From: a virus
Virus record (IMG/VR): IMGVR_UViG_3300030451_003770
Span: 1 to 38,246 of that record
Reading direction: 5' to 3' (one strand)
DNA length: 38,246 nucleotides
Below are positions 15,139-21,954 of the stretch, piece by piece. Both the position numbers and the translations under genes were made by a program. The notes under the pieces were generated by a model. It had not been told where the DNA came from. It ran no database searches and worked only from the letters and a program-made list of their open reading frames with translations. Numbering within the stretch: the stretch's first letter is position 1; each line of letters starts with the position of its first letter.

Positions 15139-16170
15139 ATGGCAAATTATTCAATAAATCAACCTTCGGCTCACTTTCAAATAGAAAAATATGCAGGCAC
15201 TGGTAGTGCTCATAACCCTGTGTTTGATGGTCCCGCTAACTTACAACCTGATTTTATTTGGATTAAAGAAACAGACTCAAATAGTTATAGTAATATTTTA
15301 ACAAACACTACTAGAGGTTTAACTAAGTATGTTTACACGGATTCTACTCAAGCAGAACAGACTAATAGTAATAGAGTTGGTGGAGCAGATACAGATGGTT
15401 TTGGTGTAGGCACTGCATCTGATGTTAATAATAATGGTAATAACTATGTAGCTCAATGTTGGAAAGGTAATGGTGGAACTAATGCAACTAATACAGTAGG
15501 CCAAAGAACATCTTTAGTTCAAGCCAACACTACTGCTGGTTTTAACATAGTTCAGTTTAATGATGGTGGTTCAACTGGTCAAACAGTTGGTCACGGACTG
15601 GGAGCAATACCTTCTTTTTTTATGTCAAAACAACTTGGAGCAGACACTGGTTGGTATGGCATGTTTCCAAGCATATACGGAGGTAATCAATCCTCTGGAG
15701 TAAACACAACAAATAATTTTGGAACTGTGTCTGGTTTTACTAATTTTACAACTACAACCTTTACTTCAGGTCAATCTGCAAGTGATGATCACATATGTTA
15801 CATGTGGAAACCTATTAGAGGATATAGTGCATTTGGACAATACAAATCAAATAATAATGCTGATGGGCCAAAAATATTTACAGGATTTAGACCAGCGTTT
15901 ATTATATTGAAAATGGCATCAGGTGGCACACATTGGAGATATTACGATCACAAAAGAGATGGTTTTAATCCTGAAAATAATTATTTAAGAATGAATGTTA
16001 CCAACGGAGAAAACACTGCTGCAAATTCAGAATTAGAAATACACTCTAACGGATTTAAATTAACAAATGCAGAAGGTGATATTAATTACAATACTGAAAA
16101 TGTATTATATGCTGCATGGGCAGAATTACCTCAAGTTTTCACAGACGGCGTACCAGTACAAGCGAGATAA
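15139..16170 (+). CDS. Fibre module 3, protein C: large fibre protein
   Basis: A 343-residue paralogue of the 8125 and 11412 genes, lacking the cupredoxin insert. It starts MANYSINQPSAHFQIEKYAG and contains NLQPDFIWIKETDSNSYSNI, CWKGNGGTNATN, AGFNIVQFNDGGSTGQTVGH, IRGYSAFGQYKSNNNADGPK, FTGFRPAFIILKMASGGTHW and HSNGFKLTNAEGDINYN. The end (ELPQVFTDGVPVQAR) resembles copy 1 (EMPLVATNDVFALAR) but differs from copy 2. Probably the distal receptor-binding part of the third fibre set. Confidence 0.8.
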   Translation: MANYSINQPSAHFQIEKYAGTGSAHNPVFDGPANLQPDFIWIKETDSNSYSNILTNTTRGLTKYVYTDSTQAEQTNSNRVGGADTDGFGVGTASDVNNNGNNYVAQCWKGNGGTNATNTVGQRTSLVQANTTAGFNIVQFNDGGSTGQTVGHGLGAIPSFFMSKQLGADTGWYGMFPSIYGGNQSSGVNTTNNFGTVSGFTNFTTTTFTSGQSASDDHICYMWKPIRGYSAFGQYKSNNNADGPKIFTGFRPAFIILKMASGGTHWRYYDHKRDGFNPENNYLRMNVTNGENTAANSELEIHSNGFKLTNAEGDINYNTENVLYAAWAELPQVFTDGVPVQAR

Positions 16171-16173
16171 ACC

Positions 16174-16842
16174 ATGGCACTAGGTCATTCAGCCTTTGCC
16201 GAAGCCCCGATCGCCTCAGCAGCAGGCGTAAGCGCTACAGTAGCCGTTACAGGTTTACCAATAACCTCGGCTCTCGGATCACTAACACTTTCTGGTACAG
16301 CTAATTTAACACTCCCTAGTCAGTCTGCTTCGACTGCAGTTGGATCACCCACAGTATTTGTAAACGCAATAGCAACTCCTGCAGGATTGCCAATGACTAT
16401 GGCTCTTGGAGCGGCTACTCCAACAGGAACAGGTGTAGTTGTGCCTACTGGTCAACAAGCAAGTACAGCTATTGGATCATTAACACCTGAAGTTGCATTA
16501 ACATTGCCAGGTCAATCGGCTTCTACAGCGGTGGGAACGCCAACTGTAGTTGCTATACAAAATCAAACAATTGTACCTACTGGTCAAGCTGCTTCAACTG
16601 CTCTTGGATCACCGCAAATCAATACAAGCAGCACAGTTTCAGTAAATGGTTTGTTTGCACCAATACAGCTAGGAACGCCACAATTATTAGTAAACGCAGA
16701 GGTAACACCAACAGGTGTCACAATGACTATGGGACGTGGTAATCCAGCAATTTATGCATATCAAGAAGTAGACGATAGTGTTACAACAACGTGGACAGAG
16801 GTTGATGATTCTGTTACAATGGATTGGAAGGACGCAGCATAA
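16174..16842 (+). CDS. Repeat-containing fibre/shaft protein (GQxASTAxGxP repeats)
   Basis: A 222-residue, Ala/Thr/Gly/Pro/Val-rich protein built from about eight degenerate repeats of 20-24 residues. Examples: LPSQSASTAVGSPTVFVNA, VPTGQQASTAIGSLTPEVAL, LPGQSASTAVGTPTVVAIQN, VPTGQAASTALGSPQINTSS. Two subtypes alternate: one with Q-x-A-S-T-A and one with G-L-P-(I/M)-(T/A)-x-x-L-G (e.g. PAGLPMTMALGAATP). After the repeats comes a short tandem EVDDSVTTTW / EVDDSVTMDW. The regular period suggests a beta-solenoid or extended shaft. Similar GQ-A-S/T-A-x-G-x repeats are familiar from marine phage structural proteins with no known role. It directly follows the fibre cassettes. Confidence 0.8.
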   Translation: MALGHSAFAEAPIASAAGVSATVAVTGLPITSALGSLTLSGTANLTLPSQSASTAVGSPTVFVNAIATPAGLPMTMALGAATPTGTGVVVPTGQQASTAIGSLTPEVALTLPGQSASTAVGTPTVVAIQNQTIVPTGQAASTALGSPQINTSSTVSVNGLFAPIQLGTPQLLVNAEVTPTGVTMTMGRGNPAIYAYQEVDDSVTTTWTEVDDSVTMDWKDAA

Positions 16843-17555
16843 TGGCATCAACATTTTCGACAAGACTTAAAATAGAATTAATTGGCTCTGGAGAGCAGTC
16901 AAACTCTTGGGGTAATACAACTAACAATAACTTCTCACAATCTATTGAGCAGTCAATTGCAGGTGTTTACACGAAGAATTTAGGGGCATCATCCAGCCCA
17001 TATGTGTTGACCACGAACAACGGACCACAAACACAAGCAAACAATGAAGCTAGACAAGCAGCTATTGTATTTACAGGTCATGCATCTGATTTTATTGTAC
17101 AATTTCCTGCTGTAGAGAAATTATATTTTTTAAGAAACGCAAGTACTTCTAATAAAATTACAGCAAGATTGGGTGGATCTGGTAATACTTTTGTTATCAA
17201 TCCAGGTAGAAATGTTTTTATTTCTACAGACGGCACAAACTGGTATGAGATACAAACACAAGGTAGTGATTGGTTAACAAAGACTGGTAACTACACAGCT
17301 TTTGCTGGTGATAAAATATTTGTTAATACTTCAGGAGGTGCAGTAACAATTACATTACCTGCTACTGCTGCTGTAGGAGATGAAATAAGATTTAATGATG
17401 TCGCAAATAACTTCGACACACATAATTTGACTGTTGCAAGAAATAGCCATAAAATAGACGGACAAACATCCGACTTAACTGTAGCAACAGAAGGTGCAGG
17501 GTTTGCTTTAGTTTATTCTGGAGCAACATTTGGCTGGAAACTATTGGAGAAATAA
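16842..17555 (+). CDS. Tail fibre / adhesin protein
   Basis: A 237-residue protein. The start is taken at ATG 16842 (TAATG junction), not at the in-frame TTG 16824 inside the previous gene, because MASTFSTRLKIELIGSGEQS is the recurrent opening of this fibre family as I recall it (x-L-x-L-E-L-I-x-x-G-E-Q-S-x-x-W-G-x-x-T-N-x-N). Residues ~1-45 are the conserved attachment part (NSWGNTTNNNFSQSIEQSIA). The middle is beta-rich (FLRNASTSNKITARLGGSGN). Residues ~150-237 form a common phage fibre tip or beta-roll domain (GDKIFVNTSGGAVTITLPAT, AAVGDEIRFNDVANNFDTHN, FALVYSGATFGWKLLEK). It is probably surface-exposed on the tail. Confidence 0.8.
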   Translation: MASTFSTRLKIELIGSGEQSNSWGNTTNNNFSQSIEQSIAGVYTKNLGASSSPYVLTTNNGPQTQANNEARQAAIVFTGHASDFIVQFPAVEKLYFLRNASTSNKITARLGGSGNTFVINPGRNVFISTDGTNWYEIQTQGSDWLTKTGNYTAFAGDKIFVNTSGGAVTITLPATAAVGDEIRFNDVANNFDTHNLTVARNSHKIDGQTSDLTVATEGAGFALVYSGATFGWKLLEK

Positions 17556-17556
17556 T

Positions 17557-17811
17557 ATGCCTACATATGAATCAATACGATACAAAATTTCTGGAGCAAA
17601 TATCTCTGGAGTTTTACAAGCATCAAACAATTTAAGTGACGTTGGAACTGCAGCTACGGCTAGAACAAATTTAGGGGTAGCCATTGGTTCAGACGTACAG
17701 GGTTTTGTAAATGCAAATTTAGGAACAAACGGTGTCGGTACAAGAACAGTTGCCACTGGTGATCCAAGTGGTGGATCTGATGGCGACATATGGTTAAAAT
17801 ATACATCCTAA
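17557..17811 (+). CDS. Short tail fibre piece (84 aa)
   Basis: An 84-residue protein starting at ATG 17557 (one base after the preceding stop). The longer frame from ATG/TTG at 17530 lies inside the upstream gene and is rejected. It has IRYKISGANISGVLQASN followed by NLSDVGTAATARTNLGVAIG, the N-L-S-D-x-x-x-A-x-x-A-R-x-N-L-G motif seen in phage tail fibre shafts, and ends with DPSGGSDGDIWLKYTS, a D-G-D-x-W phrase typical of fibre proteins. It may be the shaft segment that joins the fibre at 16842 to the Gly-rich tip protein at 17815, or a separate short fibre subunit. Confidence 0.75.
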   Translation: MPTYESIRYKISGANISGVLQASNNLSDVGTAATARTNLGVAIGSDVQGFVNANLGTNGVGTRTVATGDPSGGSDGDIWLKYTS

Positions 17812-17814
17812 TGC

Positions 17815-18741
17815 ATGACACAGTTTTATGTTAAAGATGGTGGTTCTTTTAGAGAAGTAAGCGAATTTTTTATTCGTGATGGTACATCATTTACAAATAA
17901 AACTGTAACAAATATTTTTGTAAAAGACAGTGGTAACTGGAGAGAAGTCTTTACCCTTTTTGAAACACCCACATCTTTTACTACAGCTACAAATGCAAAC
18001 ATAACCGTACCCACAAATGCAAATGCAATTCACATACAATCTGCCGTAGGTGGCGGAGGTGGTGGTAATAGAGGACAAGATTATGACAAAGCTGGCGCTG
18101 AACAAGGTGGACCAGGGGGTGGATCAGGAGCTTTTCTATCAGATGTTGTATTTTCATTAACAGGTGGTGAAACACTCACTCCTACAATTGGCGCTGCTGG
18201 CGCTGCTGGTACCACTGTTTATTCAGGGGGTGGCCCTGCTGGTGGAGGAAACACATCTTTATCTGGATCAACTACAGGTGCTTTATTTACACTAACAGGG
18301 GGTGGTTCAGGTCAAGTATCAGGAGGTAGTGTACAAGGACCAAGATCTAATTTAACAGGTGGCGTTGCAGGAACTATAAGTCAAATTGCAACCAAATTAA
18401 CTTCTGGGACAACAGTAGATGGTTTAAACATTACAAGTTTCACAAGCGGTCCTGTTGGATCTTTTAATCAATCAGGAAGTGGCGCTGCAGGAAATAATGG
18501 TATTGACTATCCAGGTGACAACTCAAATGGAGTTGGAGCTGGTGGTGCCGCTTCTTTTAGTGGTCAAGTTGCTGGAGGAGCTGGTGGTGATGCAGGTAAT
18601 GGTGGCTCACCTGAATCAGGTCAAGTTGGAAAAACAGGTAGTCGTGGATCAGGTGGTGGTGGCGGTGGTACCGAACAAGGTGCTAATGGTGGCCCTGGCG
18701 GAGCTGGTGAAATAGTGTTTAGATTCATGAGGATTGCATAA
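17815..18741 (+). CDS. Glycine-rich fibre tip / adhesin
   Basis: A 308-residue protein. Residues ~1-50 contain short repeats (FYVKDGGSFREVSEFFIRDG, FVKDSGNWREVF), possibly for fibre attachment. Then a beta strand region (TSFTTATNANITVPTNANAI) leads into a long Gly-rich body (VGGGGGGNRGQDYDKAGAEQ, GPGGGSGAFLSD, LTGGETLTPTIGAAGAAGTT, GSRGSGGGGGGTEQGANGGP) and a terminal strand AGEIVFRFMRIA. The pattern GGGGG...PGGGSGAF...L.I.IG.GG.GG resembles glycine-rich adhesins on phage tails, where polyglycine helices bundle at the fibre tip (as in T-even gp38-like adhesins). Role as host-recognition tip is inferred from this pattern and from its place at the end of the fibre genes. Confidence 0.8.
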   Translation: MTQFYVKDGGSFREVSEFFIRDGTSFTNKTVTNIFVKDSGNWREVFTLFETPTSFTTATNANITVPTNANAIHIQSAVGGGGGGNRGQDYDKAGAEQGGPGGGSGAFLSDVVFSLTGGETLTPTIGAAGAAGTTVYSGGGPAGGGNTSLSGSTTGALFTLTGGGSGQVSGGSVQGPRSNLTGGVAGTISQIATKLTSGTTVDGLNITSFTSGPVGSFNQSGSGAAGNNGIDYPGDNSNGVGAGGAASFSGQVAGGAGGDAGNGGSPESGQVGKTGSRGSGGGGGGTEQGANGGPGGAGEIVFRFMRIA

Positions 18742-20564
18742 TGCCATTAGCAAAATTAAACATAGCACCTGGTATAGATAAACAAGATACAGAGTATGGT
18801 GCAGAGGGACGTTGGGTTGATTCTGACAATGTTAGGTTTCACTACGGCTTACCACAAAAGGTAGGTGGTTGGCAGAAACTCATACCAGATACACTTATAG
18901 GTGTTGTAAGAGGTATTCATACATGGACAGATCTTAATGGTGTAAGATACACGGCTCTCGGAACAGATAGAAAATTTTACGTATACTCTGAAGGCACGGC
19001 ATATGATGTAACACCTCTTAGGTTAGAAGCAGCATTAACAAATCCATTTACAACAAATGGCACTACAACAGTTACTGTGGCTCACACAAGTCATGGTGCA
19101 GGTCAAGGTGATTTTGTAACCTTTGATTCTTTTTCTGCGATTGATGGATTAGACATGAACGCAGAGTTTGAGATTACAACAGTGGTGGACGCAAACAGTT
19201 ATAAAGTTACACACACAAGCGCAGCTTCTGGATCGACATCTGGTGGTGGCGGTTCTGGTAATTTAAAATATCAAATATCAATAGGCACAGATCAATCAGC
19301 TTATGGTTATGGTTGGGGAACAGATGCATGGAACGTTGATGCTTGGAATACACCAAGATCATCATCAACAGTTACACTTGATGCACGTAATTGGTCTTTT
19401 GACAATTTTGGTGAAGACCTAATCGCTACTGTAAGTAAAGGCAAAACATTCTTATGGGACACGTCCAACGGAACAGGCGTGCGAGCAAACGCAATCTCTA
19501 ATACACCAACAAACTCTAGATTTAATTTAGTATCAATGCCTGACAGACATGTATTTTTGTTTGGCACAGAAACAGTAATAGGTAATTCAACTACACAAGA
19601 TGATTTATTTTTACGATTTGCCTCACAAGAAACAACAAATGATTTCGTACCAACAGCTACCAATACTGCTGGGTCATTTAGAATACAAGATGGATCAAAG
19701 ATTGTGTCGGCTGTAAGATCACGTAATGCCGTATTGGTATGGACAGATACATCACTAAACGCATTACAGTTTGTAGGTGCACCTTTTACTTTTTCTCTTG
19801 TACAAATCGGTGCAAACTGTGGCGCTGTAGGTGTACACTCAGCTGTAGATGTAAATGGTATAGCTTATTGGATGTCACAGAACGCTTTCTATCTTTACGA
19901 TGGAGCTGTCAAAAAAATACCATGTAGTGTACAAGACTATGTATTTGAAGACTTTTCAATAACACAACAGCCAGAAACATTTGCTGGTGTAAACTCAGAG
20001 TTTAATGAAGTTACTTGGTTTTATGCATCTAATACTTCTAATCAAATAAACAGATCTGTTACATACAACTATCTTGAGAAAACTTGGTATACATCAAACC
20101 TAGCTAGAACTACTTGGACAGATTATGGTGTTTACCAAAGACCATATGCAACAAAATACAACACTGCAGACATACCAACTACCCCTACAGTAAAAGGCGT
20201 AACAGCGGGTGCCTCTATATTTTATGAACACGAAGAAGGTGTTAATGATGACCAAACAGCTATGACTGCATTTATTACTTCTGGTGATTTTGACATACAA
20301 GATGGACAACAAATACTGTCTGTAAGTAGAGGTATACCAGATTTTAAAAATCAAGTAGGCACAGCTAACTTAACAATGGGTTTTAAAACGTATCCGTCAG
20401 ATACAGGTACAACAATAAGCAGAGACGTAACTAATACAACTAAATTTTTTGATTTACGTGGCAGAGGTAGACAAACCAACGTTAAAATAACAAGTAATAC
20501 GTTGGGTTCTGACTGGCGTTATGGTACATTAAGATTAGATATTAAACCAGATGGAGGTAGATAA
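18741..20564 (+). CDS. P22 gp10-like tail hub / nozzle protein
   Basis: A 607-residue protein and the largest of the tail genes. It opens MPLAKLNIAPGIDKQDTEYG, then EGRWVDSDNVRFHYGLPQKV and GGWQKLIPDTLIGVVRGIHT, the pattern I associate with P22 gp10 and related tail nozzle/DNA-stabilising proteins. It then has repeated blade-like segments (RYTALGTDRKFYVYSEG, WSFDNFGEDLIATVSKGKTF, FNLVSMPDRHVFLFGTE, AVRSRNAVLVWTDTSLNALQ, GVHSAVDVNGIAYWMSQNAF) consistent with a beta-propeller. Cterminal: RGRQTNVKITSNTLGSDWRY, RLDIKPDGGR. In P22 the hub attaches to gp4 and carries the tailspikes. It supports a short-tailed virion. Confidence 0.75.
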   Translation: MPLAKLNIAPGIDKQDTEYGAEGRWVDSDNVRFHYGLPQKVGGWQKLIPDTLIGVVRGIHTWTDLNGVRYTALGTDRKFYVYSEGTAYDVTPLRLEAALTNPFTTNGTTTVTVAHTSHGAGQGDFVTFDSFSAIDGLDMNAEFEITTVVDANSYKVTHTSAASGSTSGGGGSGNLKYQISIGTDQSAYGYGWGTDAWNVDAWNTPRSSSTVTLDARNWSFDNFGEDLIATVSKGKTFLWDTSNGTGVRANAISNTPTNSRFNLVSMPDRHVFLFGTETVIGNSTTQDDLFLRFASQETTNDFVPTATNTAGSFRIQDGSKIVSAVRSRNAVLVWTDTSLNALQFVGAPFTFSLVQIGANCGAVGVHSAVDVNGIAYWMSQNAFYLYDGAVKKIPCSVQDYVFEDFSITQQPETFAGVNSEFNEVTWFYASNTSNQINRSVTYNYLEKTWYTSNLARTTWTDYGVYQRPYATKYNTADIPTTPTVKGVTAGASIFYEHEEGVNDDQTAMTAFITSGDFDIQDGQQILSVSRGIPDFKNQVGTANLTMGFKTYPSDTGTTISRDVTNTTKFFDLRGRGRQTNVKITSNTLGSDWRYGTLRLDIKPDGGR

Positions 20565-20731
20565 TGGCTAAAATTAATACAACTGTATTACCTACAGCAA
20601 CACAGGAATATGAAGCTCTACAGTTTGATACATTAATTCGTATTCTTGAACAAATAACACAACAATTAAATTTTGGTTTTCAAGAAGATTTAAAAGAAGA
20701 CTCTACAAGAAGGACTTTTTTCCTTGGCTGA
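20564..20731 (+). CDS. Small conserved virion-region protein (55 aa)
   Basis: A 55-residue gene starting at TAATG after the nozzle gene and too short for most gene callers. It encodes MAKINTTVLPTATQEYEALQ, then an amphipathic helix FDTLIRILEQITQQLNFGFQ and the end EDLKEDSTRRTFFLG. The C-terminal R-R-x-F-F-L-G is a signature I recall from small proteins directly downstream of the nozzle gene in uncultured marine phages. Its function is unknown; a helical peptide of this size could be a connector accessory or assembly factor. The stop lies 8 bases inside the next gene. Confidence 0.75.
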   Translation: MAKINTTVLPTATQEYEALQFDTLIRILEQITQQLNFGFQEDLKEDSTRRTFFLG

Positions 20732-21062
20732 TAATTTTAAAAGAGTAAGTGCAACAGGCACGGGATCACTGGTAGTTATAGCTACTGTGCCAGCATCAAA
20801 TTTAAGCACAACACCACCGACAGAACCTGCTACGTTCATACTAAAGAATGTGACAGTTTCTAATAAAAGTGGTGGTGCAGTGACAGCTGAGGTATCTATA
20901 AACGACAGCAGTGCGTCTGTCGAAACTCACATACTAGATGAAAGTGTAAACAACAACGCTGTAAAACATCTTACTACCACACAAGTTTTAGAACAAGGTG
21001 ATACGGTAAAAGTAAAAGGCAGCGGCCTTAAATTTTCAATAAACTTTATGGAGATTATATAA
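20724..21062 (+). CDS. Small beta-rich virion-region protein with TTG start
   Basis: A 112-residue protein whose only sensible start is TTG at 20724, overlapping the previous gene by 8 bases. No in-frame ATG exists near it. With TTG the protein begins MADNFKRVSATGTGSLVVIA, which looks like a genuine N-terminus (M-A-D-N-F-K-R-V). AAGGAC (20709-20714) could serve as a weak ribosome-binding site. The rest is a predicted beta sandwich (FILKNVTVSNKSGGAVTAEV, ETHILDESVNNNAVKHLTTT, VLEQGDTVKVKGSGLKFSIN). Small Ig-like proteins of this type sit next to tail genes in marine phages as I recall, without assigned role. Confidence 0.75.
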   Translation: MADNFKRVSATGTGSLVVIATVPASNLSTTPPTEPATFILKNVTVSNKSGGAVTAEVSINDSSASVETHILDESVNNNAVKHLTTTQVLEQGDTVKVKGSGLKFSINFMEII

Positions 21063-21316
21063 TGTCAATTGGTAAGAAAGTACAAGATGCAGAACAAATA
21101 GGAACGGAAATGGTTGCGGGTAAAGAGGTGCCTATCTTAAAACCAGAAGTGTATGTAAAAATTTATTGTAAGAACTGTAATGCAGAAGTTGATGAAGAAG
21201 AACAAGCCACAGGTAATTGTAACGACTGTGGTAATCCTTGGGCTTCAACTAAAGCCAAGGATATAACCATCCGTGTCGTTAAAATGCCTGGCACTGAAAG
21301 TGAGACTGGAGAATAA
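21062..21316 (+). CDS. Small zinc-ribbon protein (84 aa)
   Basis: An 84-residue protein, TAATG-coupled. It contains VYVKIYCKNCNAEVDEEE and TGNCNDCGNPWASTKAKDIT, i.e. C-x2-C ... C-x2-C with about 12 residues between the pairs, the spacing of a zinc ribbon or rubredoxin-like knuckle. Such small zinc-ribbon proteins may act as structural or nucleic-acid-binding elements; nothing shows which. The N-terminus is ordinary (MSIGKKVQDAEQIGTEMVAG). It is the last forward gene before the small minus-strand island: its stop (21314-21316) directly abuts the stop of the converging gene at 21317. Confidence 0.8.
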   Translation: MSIGKKVQDAEQIGTEMVAGKEVPILKPEVYVKIYCKNCNAEVDEEEQATGNCNDCGNPWASTKAKDITIRVVKMPGTESETGE

Positions 21317-21469
21317 TTAATCTTCGCACTGACAGTTTTCACAACGGTGTTGTTCAGCGCTGTTAATGTGTCTTTCTAAATCTCTTTCTGCTGCTAATAA
21401 TCTTTCGTGGTATCTGCTCACCTTGTCAGCAAGGTTAGCAATAGCCTTTAAATAATCTTGTTCGGTCAT
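21317..21469 (-). CDS. Small minus-strand protein (50 aa)
   Basis: A 50-residue reverse gene with a strong AGGAG Shine-Dalgarno (revcomp of 21475-21479). It encodes MTEQDYLKAIANLADKVSRY followed by a helical segment HERLLAAERDLERHINSAEQ and a C-terminal HRCENCQCED. The helical, charged N-terminal part could form a coiled coil; the closely spaced cysteines (C-x2-C-x-C) may bind metal. The good start site and intact frame support a real gene although it is short. No function is recognised. It lies with the next reverse gene in an island inside the virion operon. Confidence 0.7.
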   Translation of the reverse strand: MTEQDYLKAIANLADKVSRYHERLLAAERDLERHINSAEQHRCENCQCED

Positions 21470-21506
21470 ATTTTCTCCTGTTGATTGTTAATTTTGGTGA
21501 GAACCT

Positions 21507-21534
21507 AATGTAAACATATTTTTTTTAACTTCAA
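21507..21534 (-). promoter_or_regulatory. Possible promoter for the 50-aa minus-strand gene
   Basis: On the minus strand, TTGAAG (21529-21534) and TACATT (21507-21512) are separated by 16 bases that include a run of eight A. Each box is only moderately like the sigma70 consensus. It lies 38 bases upstream of ATG 21469 and could give that gene its own promoter, but the upstream promoter at 21882 could serve both genes. Confidence 0.3.
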
Positions 21535-21564
21535 CAGAACTTTTTAAAATTGTTTTCTTGACAA

Positions 21565-21855
21565 CTACGTAGTCTCTAAATAAGCGACGTGTAAATACTC
21601 TATTTTTGTCACCCAACCACGTGGTATTGCAATAGAACCACCACCATGATTATCATCTTTATCGATGCACCAAGAGCGCATAATAACTATTTTTTGTTGA
21701 TTTTTAATAACCATATATCCTACTTCTTGACACACGGCTAACGGAGCATTTAAAATATCTTTTATAGGAAGCCAACCTGTCTCTGTATCACGTGCATCTA
21801 ACCACGTAACACGGACCATAGGCACTTTCTCTATATCAAAGTTCATATTTCTCAT
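21565..21855 (-). CDS. Small minus-strand protein (96 aa), unknown
   Basis: A 96-residue reverse gene. The listed start is MRNMNFDIEKVP; the fourth residue is also Met (ATG 21846) and could be the real start. It contains VPMVRVTWLDARDTETGWLP, then APLAVCQEVGYMVIKNQQKI and SIAIPRGWVTKIEYLHV. From memory, similar short proteins with the motif V-x-V-x-W-x-D-A-x-(D)-x-x-x-G-W occur in many marine phages as lone reverse genes, with unknown role. It is preceded by a sigma70-like promoter (21882-21910) on the same strand. It is oriented against the surrounding virion genes, typical of a moron-like cargo gene. Confidence 0.8.
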   Translation of the reverse strand: MRNMNFDIEKVPMVRVTWLDARDTETGWLPIKDILNAPLAVCQEVGYMVIKNQQKIVIMRSWCIDKDDNHGGGSIAIPRGWVTKIEYLHVAYLETT

Positions 21856-21881
21856 TGCACATTACTAGAAATTTGACTATA

Positions 21882-21910
21882 TTTATACGATTAATTAGGC
21901 TTATACTCAA
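21882..21910 (-). promoter_or_regulatory. Sigma70-like promoter for minus-strand genes
   Basis: On the minus strand, TTGAGT (21905-21910) and TATAAA (21882-21887) are separated by exactly 17 bases (21888-21904). The -35 is 5/6 close to TTGACA at the first four positions and the -10 is close to TATAAT. Transcription would start near 21875, about 20 bases before ATG 21855. This is the best-looking promoter in the window. Confidence 0.6.
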
Positions 21911-21954
21911 GGCCAGCCTCCTTGCTTCAATCACATATATTGCAATAGGAGATT

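Larger units (their letters stand above)
5917..16170 (+). repeat. Three tandem copies of a three-gene fibre module
   Basis: The interval is three consecutive cassettes with the same gene order: A (IPT/TIG + Ig-like), B (LamG + SPRY-like), C (large fibre protein). Cassette 1 spans 5917-9228, cassette 2 spans 9230-12893 and cassette 3 spans 12893-16170, about 3.3, 3.7 and 3.3 kb. Motifs shared by all three A proteins (SLGGSVT, DGTY, TADRAFS), all three B proteins (W-Y-H, GKWY, FGNP) and all three C proteins (GFRPA, GHGLG) show paralogy. Codon usage at identical peptides differs between copies, so they are diverged duplicates rather than an assembly duplication. Confidence 0.85.

Noticed and set aside
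5917-16170. Diversity-generating retroelement variation of fibre genes
   Set aside because: No reverse transcriptase gene and no template/variable repeat pair with adenine-specific differences were seen in the window.
21564-21573. Palindrome ACTACGTAGT as a possible operator
   Set aside because: It is a single 10-base palindrome overlapping the stop of the reverse gene, with no second copy or promoter at proper distance.
21873-21907. Plus-strand promoter for the internal protein operon (TTGACT ... TATACT)
   Set aside because: The two boxes are 23 bases apart, too far for a sigma70 promoter; no better pair was seen, so I did not annotate it.
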